Below, in pieces: positions 56,036 through 64,000 of a stretch of 64,000 bases of DNA. The translations under genes were made by a program, and so were the position numbers. Position 1 is the stretch's first letter; every line of letters begins with the position of its first letter. The DNA is taken from contig CM030935.1 of NCBI GenBank assembly GCA_018136815.1, forward strand, positions 4,104,299 through 4,168,298, read 5' to 3'. This DNA comes from Isochrysis galbana. Lineage: Eukaryota > Haptophyta > Isochrysidales > Isochrysidaceae. Below the pieces are notes generated by a model. The model had not been told where the DNA came from and ran no database searches. It saw nothing but the letters and a program-made list of their open reading frames with translations.

Positions 56036-56225
56036 AGGATGTACTGCCACAGTCGAGCTCTCTCCACTGGCACCCAGTGCGCAAGAGTTTGAAAAGATGT
56101 AATAGTGCACGACGCCTTCCAGTGTGCATTGGAGGGGCAAGAAGGGAGGCTTGTTGTAAAACAAGTCGTTCAAAAATGTCATTCAGTTTTAATCCCATAG
56201 TTGGTGCACTGTGATATGCTGAGAG

Positions 56226-56999
56226 GGTGCAACCTGAGGTCTCGATTTTCCCCCCCGCCCCCACCCTCTTACAATGTGAACAACAAAAAAACACCCCTCG
56301 CCCAAACGTTTTTTGGAGCCCAATAAGTGGGGCATCAGTCGAAAAAAAAACCAAACTTGGGGTTTCAGTCTCTTGCGGACTGCGTAAGTTTTCTCATAGA
56401 ACGCGGAGCTAATGTCAACATTGAAGGGAATGTATATCAAAACACTCCATTGCATATGGCAGCGGAGAAAGGACACCTTGCGTGTGTCAAACTTCTTGTC
56501 AAGACAGAAAGTATTAATCTTCGAAATCGCCTCGGTTATTCTCCTCTTCATCTTGCGGCGATGGGTGGTCACGCGCAATGTGTCGCGTTTCTCATCGATC
56601 AAGGAGCGAACGTCAATAACGTGGCTAATAATCTACAAACTCCATTGCGTTCAATCATCACGCGCATAAGAGACCAGCGATACTCTGAAGTACATCAAAT
56701 TCTAATCATACACGGTGCGGCCGAGCGATTATAAAACTAGAGGGGTCGTGAGCGCTGATCGGTGCCTGCCGAGTGTACTCGCGCGCAACACGGGCGGCAA
56801 ACCAACGCATCAATGAAAATGAGACCTCTTGTTTAAATGGCACCTTTGGGTATTCGGCATATCATGATTAGCTTTGCACTCAAATAATGGGGGGGGGGGG
56901 CAAGTTGCCCCTCCACCCTCGAAAGTGTGGGTGATCCTGTACTTTTATACTAAAACGAGGGGGCGGTGGTGAAAAAAAAACCAGACCTCAGGTTGCACC
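56226..56999. mobile_element. Segment bounded by 17-bp inverted repeats
   Basis: GGTGCAACCTGAGGTCT at 56226-56242 is exactly mirrored by AGACCTCAGGTTGCACC at 56983-56999. A-runs and G/C-runs lie just inside each end. The same end motif in variant form (AACCTCAAGTTGCACCCTC) borders the hydroxylase pseudogene at 41224-41242. The enclosed DNA is AT-rich and carries an ankyrin fragment. No short target duplication was found. Confidence 0.5.
56361..56734 (+). pseudogene. Ankyrin-repeat fragment, 5'-truncated
   Basis: About 120 residues with at least three ankyrin units: SLADCVSFLIERGANVN, NTPLHMAAEKGHLACVKLLV, YSPLHLAAMGGHAQCVAFLI followed by DQGANVNNVANNLQTPL. It ends in HGAAERL and a stop at 56734. 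No ATG opens the frame, and the upstream part dissolves into A-rich repeat sequence. Codon use is far less GC-biased than in the host genes around it. Ankyrin arrays of this kind are abundant in giant viruses and in transposon cargo. Confidence 0.65.
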
Positions 57000-58380
57000 T
57001 TCTCGACTAGCTCGTCTGATGAATCGTTCGCTGACGGAGGGGTATTCGCCGATATGCCCTCCGTCGTACAACGCGCATTCCGTCGATTGTTCCGTTCTCA
57101 GCCTGCTCTATTCTCGTCCGACTCACTTCCGGCTGCCGCGTCCCGTTCTCTTCGGATGGCTCGCACATTAGCCGCTTCGTCTCCGTCGATTCCGGTCACA
57201 CGCAGTCTTTCGCTGCGCTCTGTCAGGAGACCCCCGTACCTCGTCGTTTAGCTCGCGCGTGACGTGCCGAGCCCGTCGTGATATCTCGCCGCCTTTCGCC
57301 GTTGGCTGTTCGACTACTCATATATCGAAGAACAGGAGACGCCGCGTTGTAACTTGGGTGCCGCCACACCGCCCAAACATCCAGGTAAAACTCTCGTAAA
57401 AGAGAGAAGGGGATGGGTTGCAGCGTTGAGTCCTGCGGTCTGCCGCGCCGGCCGCCGATTCTACACCTTATCGTCCGGACGGGTGTGGTACTTCCTGTCT
57501 CTTCGATCGTCGCGCACTATTCTTATAGTTCGTCGTTCGCCGTTCGTCGTTCGCTCTTCGATTCTCGATTCTCGATTCTCGTCGTTCCGCGTTCTTCGTT
57601 TCTCGTTCTTCGATTCATCGTCGATTCTCGATTCTCGTCGTTCCGCGTTCTTCGTTTCTCGTTCTTCGATTCTCGATTCTCGTCGTTCCGCGTTCTTCGT
57701 TTCTCGCTCTCGATTCTCGATTCTTGTCGTTCCGCGTTCTCATCGGTCCTCGATTGTTCGTTGTTCGTAATTCGTAACTTCTCGATTTATTGTTTCATTC
57801 GCTCTTCGGATTTATTCGCTCTTCGCTCTTGGCTCATTCGGTCTCGTTCAGGATTGCTCTTCTGCCTTTCTCGTGGCTTGCTTGGAGCTCTCCGATGTCC
57901 GTTAGGTTCTCTTCTTTCCTCGCGGGACGCTCGATCCTAGCAGGGGGGTGTCGCATTCGCGAATCGACACTCGTTAGGCTTCGCTCTTCTCTTCTTCGTT
58001 CGGTATTTATTGTTATAATTCTCTCGTTCTCGTTCTCGGTCAAAAGCTTCGCTTGGATGCATGGGATCGTGGGTTGTGGAGCGCCCTCTCTCTTCCTCTC
58101 GAAAGAGAAGGGAAGTTTCCCCACCTTTCTTCCTCCCAGGCGCCTCGCAGATAGGTTTAATTTGCTATCTCCCCTGCGGTTCTTTATCTGCTTCTGGGGG
58201 CAATCAGGTTTAATTTGCGACCTCTTCGCATCTCCCCCTTAGGCACATCGCACTCCTTTCGTCTTATTTGGTAGGTCTCTTGGAATCCTGCGTAGCAAGA
58301 TTGCCCCTCGATTCCGTTATGGTGCGATTCCCGTTCCAGACAAGATCGCCGACAGATCGCCCTTTGATCGTCGTCCGTTG
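57000..58380. repeat. Pyrimidine-rich tract with about 50-bp tandem repeats
   Basis: At 57555-57745 the unit GTCGTTCCGCGTTCTTCGTT...TCTCGATTCTC repeats about four times. The wider tract is Ser/Arg/Leu-coding by chance in several frames. It is probably the leader of the LINE-derived element that follows. Confidence 0.6.
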
Positions 58381-58906
58381 TTGTCTGATCGGAGTGTTTG
58401 GGTTTGATTTCAGTCGAGTTATGTGAGAAAGTCGTGGGGCGAGAGTCGGGGTGTTTTCCTGGGTGTCGTTGTCCGTCGTCCTGTCGTCAGTCGTCATCCG
58501 TCGCTCTCGCTCTCGTCGCTCTCGCTCTCGTAACCCTCAGACCCTACAAACTCGCCTCGCCTCGCCAGCCCCTGCCATCACAGCCCTCCTCACACTCACC
58601 CTCGCCTCTCGCCGCTCGTTTCATGTCGCTCTCGCCGCCGTCCTCGCCCTCGCCCAAGCCCGCCTGCCCGCCTTCCTCTGCTGACGGGCTTCAGCCCGTC
58701 AGCGTCTCTGAAGTCGTCTCCTCCGCCGCGCCTGCCGCCGGTATGCCTCCTTCCTCATTGCTCATTGCCCTCAGGCCCTATGGGCCATCCCAATTCGTCA
58801 CCGATATCACTCGGACACCTGGCTCGTCAGGCATGGCGGGATTCCGGGACTGAAACGTTATGTCCAATTAGCTAGTGGGGTTGGCTAGGATATAACATTA
58901 TTTATT
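58381..58906 (+). mobile_element. Internally deleted LINE-like element with A tail
   Basis: A leader with CGTCGCTCTCGCTCTCG repeats and an ORF1-like start (ATG 58623, MSLSPPSSPSPKPACPP) runs directly, after about 170 bp, into the A-type tail: ACACCTGGCTCGTCAGGCAT, CAATTAGCTAGTGGGGTTGG, AGGATATAACATTATTTATT. This links the A tail to a LINE-type 5' end. Confidence 0.55.
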
Positions 58907-58939
58907 ATTATCATCCATCGCCCCTGTCTCCTGTCTCTA

Positions 58940-59045
58940 GCGTATTCACCGTATTTGGACGAAGGCCAAATACAGACCGTATTTACCGTATTTGAAACTG
59001 CCTCAATATGACCCTCCGTATTTGGACGGTGGCGCAGGCGCGCGC
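58940..59045. repeat. GTATTTGG iterated motif, left cluster
   Basis: CCGTATTTGGACGAAGGCCAAATACAGACC contains an inverted pair (GTATTTGG/CCAAATAC). The cluster repeats GTATTTGG or GTATTTGA five times within 100 bp. Confidence 0.75.
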
Positions 59046-59049
59046 GTCG

Positions 59050-59620
59050 AAAGTCCCCACGCCATGATCCTGTTTTGGTCTCATAGGCGGGGGGGCCTAA
59101 TGGGAGGGTGAGGAGCAGATTATTAGAGAGGAGCTGTGGGGAAGGAGAGATGGCTGGATAGGGCGCTATACCTATGCGCTAGGCATGGGCAGCGCCGCCA
59201 CCTCAGGGCATGTCCTCCCTCTGTTTGGTCATATGTTGAGATGTTGAGATGTTTTGTGCCTACGCAACCTACCACAGAGGACGACGAGGGGGTTTGTGCT
59301 GCTTGGGTTAAATGCAGTAGCATTAGGAAGAGGGAGTGAGCGAGCAGAGTGAGAGGGGGAGTCAAGTGTTGAATGAAGGCCCATGGATGGCCCATGGCAG
59401 GGCACCGAGTTGTAGGTTCCTGTGGTGCACAAGAGTGGGGTGGGAAGGAGAATTGTGTCAGCAATGGGCAATGGGCATGGTTGCATTGTTTGTTTGCGCA
59501 ATGCAGCACCGCTGCAGCCATGCGCCATGCGCGTAACGAGCGCGGATCGCGCGAGGCACGGTCAGGGTTGGGGTTCAGGATGGGGTACACGCTCCATCTA
59601 CATTCTCACATGCTCTCATC
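59050..59620. repeat. Diverged copy of family G
   Basis: GGGGGCCTAATGGGAGGGTG, CGCTAGGCATGGGCAGCG, CATGTCCTCCCTCTG and GCACAAGAGTGGGGTG follow the order seen at 15790-16340, but only one of the tandem units is present. It lies between two clusters of the GTATTTGG motif. Confidence 0.65.
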
Positions 59621-59739
59621 ATGATGAGATGATGGGTGAAGGGGGGGCGGGGGGAGAGGGCGCTGGCGCTGGCGCTAGGGCAATATATGGCATATGCTGG
59701 CGATTGGCGACGGGGGAGGCTTGGGGAATGGGAGCCCCC

Positions 59740-59985
59740 CCCCCGGTACTGTATTTGGTACCGTATTTGGCTGTATTTGGACGAAGGCCAAATACAGACT
59801 GTATTTACCGTATTTGGAAGCCCCCTCACTGTATTTCCCATCTAGGGTTGGCACATGGCTCGTCCCGTGTGCGTGTATGTGGCTAGGGGTGCTAGCCATC
59901 AAGATGTCCTACGACGCTATAAGCTCTAACGCAGTATTCGCTGTATTTGGACCACCCCCCCACCCCCCACTGTATTTCCCATCTA
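59740..59985. repeat. GTATTTGG iterated motif, right cluster
   Basis: The left-cluster sequence (GTATTTGGACGAAGGCCAAATACAG) recurs at 59770-59800. Further GTATTTGG and GTATTTCCC copies run to about 59980. It includes a region resembling 3180-3230 (CATGGCTCGTCC...GTGTATGTGGCTAGGG). Confidence 0.75.
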
Positions 59986-61063
59986 GAGGCAAACCAGCCT
60001 GTCCCAGTATCAAGATAAAGATATAAAGATATAAAGATACTCCTACCTCCGATCCGGTCTTTCCCTCCCCCCCTTCTCCATCGTCCCCCTCCCCTCCCGG
60101 TATCTCAAGCTCCCCCCCCCCCCCCCCGGCGGGAGGGGCGGAGGGGGGAAAGAGCAGGACACGAGGCGCGGTGCGCGGCGGGGGGGGGAGGGGGGGAGAG
60201 AGGGGGAAAGGAGGGGTTTCCGGGGGCGGAAGGGAGATGGAGGCGGGGAAGAGGGGGGTTGGGAGGTACGGGGAGCCGACGTGGCTGCAGGGAGCGGCGG
60301 TAAGGGAAGAGCAGAGAGGGGGGAGGGGAGGCGAGGGAGACGGGGAGCGGAGAGGCGGTGAGGAGCGGGAGGGATGAGGGTGGGAGGTTGAGGGAGCAGG
60401 GAGGGAGGCAGGGGGGGGGGGGGGGGGAGTAGGAGATCGGGTGGAGGGGAGAGCGCGCGGGGTTGGGGTTTGGGAGGGGGGGGGGGGGCAAGGGCGGGAA
60501 GGAAGGGAGGTGCGTATGCATGTTGGGGAGGGGGGGGGGGGCAAGGGAAGAGAGGGTTGGTGCTGCGATCGGGGCGGGTCGGCAGACCGCTGCTCGCTCG
60601 TGCGGACTCAGGCGACTGCGTTGGCACGCATGGGGGAGGGAGATGGAGGGCGAGTGTGGGGGGGATCAAGGAATAGCGAGGGAGAGTGAGAGCTGGAGGG
60701 ACTGAGTGAGGGATGCGGAGAGTGTTGCGATGAGTGTACTGCTGGCAAGCCGGGCTGTGTGCAGCCGTACGCGTCGCCGTGCAGCCTTCGGCTGCCAGAG
60801 GACAGAGTGCGCGTATCGATGGCGGGGGGGCACCCGAGCAAGGCGAGCTAAGCGGGTGGTGCCACGGCCAAGGAGATGATGGCAAAAGAGATGTAGCATG
60901 CACGAGCGAGCGAGGAAAGCGGGACCTGAGGGGCAGCAAGAGGGAGAGAGAACAGAGCTGTGATCAAAGTTGGAGTGAGGAGGGAAGAGATAGGAAGGGG
61001 GAGAACAAAACGTGGAGGCTTGTGCCAATTCTCTGAGAGTGGCTCGCCTTTTCTGATGTGTAG
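59986..61063. other. G-run-rich upstream region of eIF2-alpha, no gene called
   Basis: C-runs at about 60110-60127 and many G-runs to 60545 make low-complexity frames on both strands. The sequence ends in TGATGTGTAG immediately before the start codon of eIF2-alpha, which could be the acceptor of a 5' untranslated intron. Confidence 0.4.
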
Positions 61064-62578
61064 ATGCCAGAGGATGACTACGAGGATGGCACGAGCTCGG
61101 GCGAGGAACTTGGCGATGATGAGGGGTTCGGTGACGAGGGCAGCAAGGCCTACACGATGAACTTCCGTATGTACGAGAGCCAGTTCCCAGAGATTGATGA
61201 CCTTGTCATGGTCCAGGTCCGCTCAGTCGCTGAGATGGGCGCGTACGTCGCACTGCTCGAGTACAACAACATTGAGGGCATGATCCTGCTTTCTGAGCTC
61301 TCGCGCCGGCGCATCCGGTCCATCAACAAGCTAGTCCGGGTTGGCAAGCAAGAGGTGCGTCTGGCAGCACCAGGTCCTCAGTCACGGTGATTGTGGTGCC
61401 AAGTCGAGCGACCTTGTGTAGCCTGTCAAAGGAATCGCTAGATCGGGTGGTGCCCCTGGATGACGGCAGTCACCCAGCTCCTCCACTCGCACGTCCACCA
61501 TCCCAGAGCGCGGATGGCTGGAAGAAGCGCCGGCAGCCCATTACATCTCGAACGTGCCTCGCAGGTGTGCATGGTTCTCCGCGTGGACAAGGAGAAGGGT
61601 TACATCGACTTGTCGAAGCGTCGTGTTTCCGCAGAAGACGTGCTAAAGTGCGATGAGCGTTACCAACGCTCGAAGGCGGTGCACTCCATCATCCGGCACA
61701 TTTCCGAGTTGCGACACGTCGAGATGGAGGATCTCTATGCACAGTGAGTGGCGCACGTCAGGAAGCGGGGATGCGGCGGCGGGGTCTGACTCCGGTGGCT
61801 AGGTCGCTTGATCTGAAGCGAGAAGCGCCGGTTGCAAGCGCGATTGAATTCGTCCTCCCGCATTTATCTTCCGCGCCGCAGGACAGCTTGGCCGCTCTAC
61901 CGCAAGTATGGTCACGCGTACGAGGCGTTCCGCCTCGCCATCTCGGATCCTGATGTGATCTTCAATGAGGAGAACATGCCTGGCCTCTCGCCTGAAGTCC
62001 GGAAGCTCATGCTTGAGGAGATCGCAAAGAGGCTCACGCCCACAGCAGTCAAGATACGAGCTGACATCGAAGTCACCTGCTTCCAGTACGCCGCTTCACC
62101 GCTGGCTCGCACTGCCCTCGAATTGCGATGCATCCCTCGCAGCCTTGCCGGCACTCGTGCGCATGCGCTCTCCCTATGCGAATCGCTTCTGACCCCCTCT
62201 CGCAATTCGTGTAGGTACGAGGGCATCACGGCTATCAAGCGCGCGCTTCTAAAGGGCATGGCTCTCGGCAGTGCCGACTTGCCCATAAAAATCAAGCTGG
62301 TCGCGCCACCGCTCTATGTGATGCTCTGCACCTCGCTTGACAAGAAGTTGGGCATCAAGTTGCTCACCGACGCCATAGAGGTGATGCAGGCGGAGATCCG
62401 TGAGGCCAAGGGAGACTTACAGGTCAAGCTGTCTCCTCGTGCTGTTGATGAGAAGGACGACAAGCTCCTCTCCAATCTCATGTCGACTCTCGAGGCCCAA
62501 AACCAGGAGATTGACGGAGACAATGAGGAGGAGGACGCCGACGAGGGGATGGGTTCGGCCAGCATTGATGGTGTGTAA
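61064..62578 (+). CDS. Translation initiation factor eIF2 subunit alpha
   Basis: Four exons: 61064-61354, 61565-61743, 61882-62085, 62215-62578, about 345 aa (phases 0, 2, 2). The S1 domain is evident ([22 protein letters not shown]). [18 protein letters not shown] contains the regulatory serine phosphorylated by stress kinases in other eukaryotes (Ser51 in animals) and its basic context. Exon 2 gives [17 protein letters not shown], exon 3 [20 protein letters not shown], and the junction to exon 4 rebuilds [11 protein letters not shown]. The C-terminal domain continues to [12 protein letters not shown]. The first 25 aa and the tail are acidic. The protein carries initiator tRNA to the 40S subunit as part of eIF2. 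Confidence 0.95.
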
Positions 62579-63106
62579 ACATAGATCACACGGAGAATGC
62601 GATGGGACGGAGCTTGCGCGAGAGAGGTTTGATCACGCGGAGTGTTGTGCGACATCGGGCACACGCCAAGGTATGACCTTGGGCTGAGTGGCCACTCCGA
62701 GCATTTCGATGCATGCTACGGACTGGATCGTACTATTTTGTGCCTTGGCCGATCGGCGCCATTCTTGCAACGCGTCTCCTAGGGAGAACAATGAAAGTGA
62801 CTCGCACGAAAGTCACCGTGTCACATGCATCAGACACTATGCGGGCAGAGATGCCACGCGTGCTGCGACGCGTGTATAACCTTTGACGATGAGATGTCTT
62901 CATGTCACCGGCTCCAATGGTCCTTGGCCATAATTGTAGGCGGTGGTGGAAAAGTAGGATGAGGCGGAGCGACGCGGGGGATGGAAGCCTCTCGTGTGAG
63001 GACAGCTTGAAGGTCGAGCTCTGCCAACGCATGTTGTGTGTGGGTGTACTAGCTCGTGTTGAGTGTGATGTGTTGTCGATGATGGAAGGGCAAACGACAA
63101 CGAAAA
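62579..63106. other. 3' flank of eIF2-alpha, no gene called
   Basis: Intergenic DNA of ordinary composition. Overlapping frames on both strands show no domains. Confidence 0.35.
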
Positions 63107-63345
63107 AAAACCTTTTAATATTCTCGCCTCGCACATGGCTTTGGCACTCAACCATCAACCAAGTAGCCACGCCCCTAGCCCTTACTTCCCCCCTCAACCT
63201 GCCTTGCGGCTCCTCCCCATGTGCGCCACTCAGGGGCTCCAGGTTGTGGGAGTGCCGTCGGAGTTGGTGCAGGGTGGCGCTCCATTCCCAGCGTGCTCCG
63301 GTTCTCTCCGCGTCGCGAAAGGGTCTCCGTGCGGTGGGGCATAAG
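63107..63345 (-). mobile_element. D-tail retroposon fragment
   Basis: Left end AAAAAACCTTTTAATATTCT is the reversed D tail. CCTGCCTTGCGGCTCC and CGCCACTCAGGGGCTCC match 8657-8700, 29010-29080 and the LINE 3' region at 36700-36800. The head is missing. Confidence 0.65.
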
Positions 63346-63589
63346 GTATTTCAAAATGGCGCCGCCAGATTTCAAAGTGGCTCGACGGGAGGTCGACTTT
63401 GGGTTAGAGTTTCGCGGGGTTGCGTTAGATTGTGTGGTGTTGTGTGGTGTGGGGAGGTGTGTGTGAGGCGGGTACCATGTATGCCGGTGGGTGCGTGTAC
63501 GGCTCGGGTGGCGGGGGTGGCGGGGGTCGCGGGGGGCACGGGGGTCGCGGGTACGTGAGATGGCGTTTACAAAAAAAGGGGATGGGACC

Positions 63590-63935
63590 GGGGAGATACC
63601 ACGTATCCCCCGTCGGCATTCGCTCCCGGCGGAGCGTCCCGCCCCTCCTGCGACCCCCTCCCCGGGTGCCACGTATCACGTATCCCCCTCCCGCGTGATA
63701 CCATGTATCCCCCTCGCCGGAGCCCCCGTCTCCCGCTCCCCCTCCCGTGCGATACCACGTATCCCGTCTCCCACCCCGCCCTCCCGCGCTCTCATCGGAG
63801 CCCCGCCCCCCCCTCGCGTGCGATACCACGTATCCCCCTCGTCGGAGCCCCCGTCTCCCGCTCTTCCCTCCCACGGGATACCACGTATCCCACCCGCCTC
63901 TCCCGCTGGATACCACGTATCCCCCGTGCCACTGG
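63590..63935. repeat. Minisatellite with TACCACGTATCC units
   Basis: GATACCACGTATCC(CC) occurs about eight times, spaced roughly 30-75 bp, separated by CTCGTCGGAGCCCCCGTCTC-like spacers. In other frames it yields Gly/Arg-rich or Pro/Ser-rich openings that I do not regard as genes. Confidence 0.85.
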
Positions 63936-63941
63936 TCCCTC

Positions 63942-64000
63942 GTCCAAGAAGGGTCTGACGCAGTGCCCATCGTCTCGCGTCCAAGAAGGGTCTGACGCAG
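63942..64000. repeat. Direct repeat AAGAAGGGTCTGACGCAG
   Basis: CGTCCAAGAAGGGTCTGACG plus CAG occurs twice, about 38 bp apart, and the second copy runs to the window edge. It may begin a further tandem array. Confidence 0.7.

Noticed and set aside
60043..60939. 298-codon proline/serine-rich minus-strand ORF
   Set aside because: Composition follows the G-run-rich leader of the eIF2-alpha gene; low complexity throughout.
63590..63935. Repeat-spacer pattern reminiscent of a CRISPR array
   Set aside because: Spacers are similar to each other and of varying length, and the genome is eukaryotic; it is a minisatellite.
63425..63984. Overlapping Gly/Arg-rich and Pro-rich ORFs on both strands
   Set aside because: They are produced by the minisatellite.

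Overview
The window is nuclear DNA from a GC-rich, intron-bearing unicellular eukaryote, most likely a microalga. Protein-coding genes have short introns (about 90-290 bp, GT-AG, mostly phase 0). They include typical eukaryotic housekeeping genes: eIF2-alpha, a SURF6/Rrp14 homologue, a GON4L-like SANT protein and a TAZ/RING zinc-finger protein. A protein with two Notch-type LNR modules and a pherophorin-like proline-rich tail, and remains of genes resembling those of algal giant viruses, point to a marine microalga such as a haptophyte or pelagophyte. This placement is inference. A run of 100 N at 55095-55194 shows a draft scaffold.

Layout. 0-8 kb: repeat, a split methyltransferase gene (minus), a transposase pseudogene interrupted by a SINE-like element, an unknown degraded ORF, and a class-3 lipase gene with three exons. 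8-21 kb: mostly repeats and retroelement debris, enclosing a membrane-anchored alpha/beta hydrolase gene (12.0-14.5 kb) and the LNR/proline-rich gene (18.7-19.4 kb). 21.5-29 kb: TAZ/RING gene (minus), a zinc-finger fragment, a full-length SINE-like copy and the intronless SURF6 gene. 29.3-34.4 kb: an eight-exon gene (minus) that reads as an endoglycoceramidase joined to a C-terminal multi-pass membrane region. 35-48 kb: LINE remnant, TfoX_N-domain gene, a frameshifted aspartyl/asparaginyl beta-hydroxylase pseudogene, more SINE-like copies, a secreted DUF2237 gene, and a nested insertion. 48.8-54.2 kb: GON4L-like gene and a cytochrome-b5-reductase-like gene (minus). 55-64 kb: LRR_5-type gene, ankyrin fragment, long low-complexity and retroelement tracts, the four-exon eIF2-alpha gene, and a minisatellite at the end.

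The most striking content is a modular set of short retroposons. At least four copies have well-defined boundaries with 14-16 bp target-site duplications. They share a 5' head made of two consecutive hairpins, and they end in one of at least three 3' tails. One tail type is shared with a LINE remnant in the same window, which suggests that several non-autonomous families use related LINE machinery. Exon boundaries given here were deduced by eye from splice signals, reading frame and family conservation; no transcript evidence was available.
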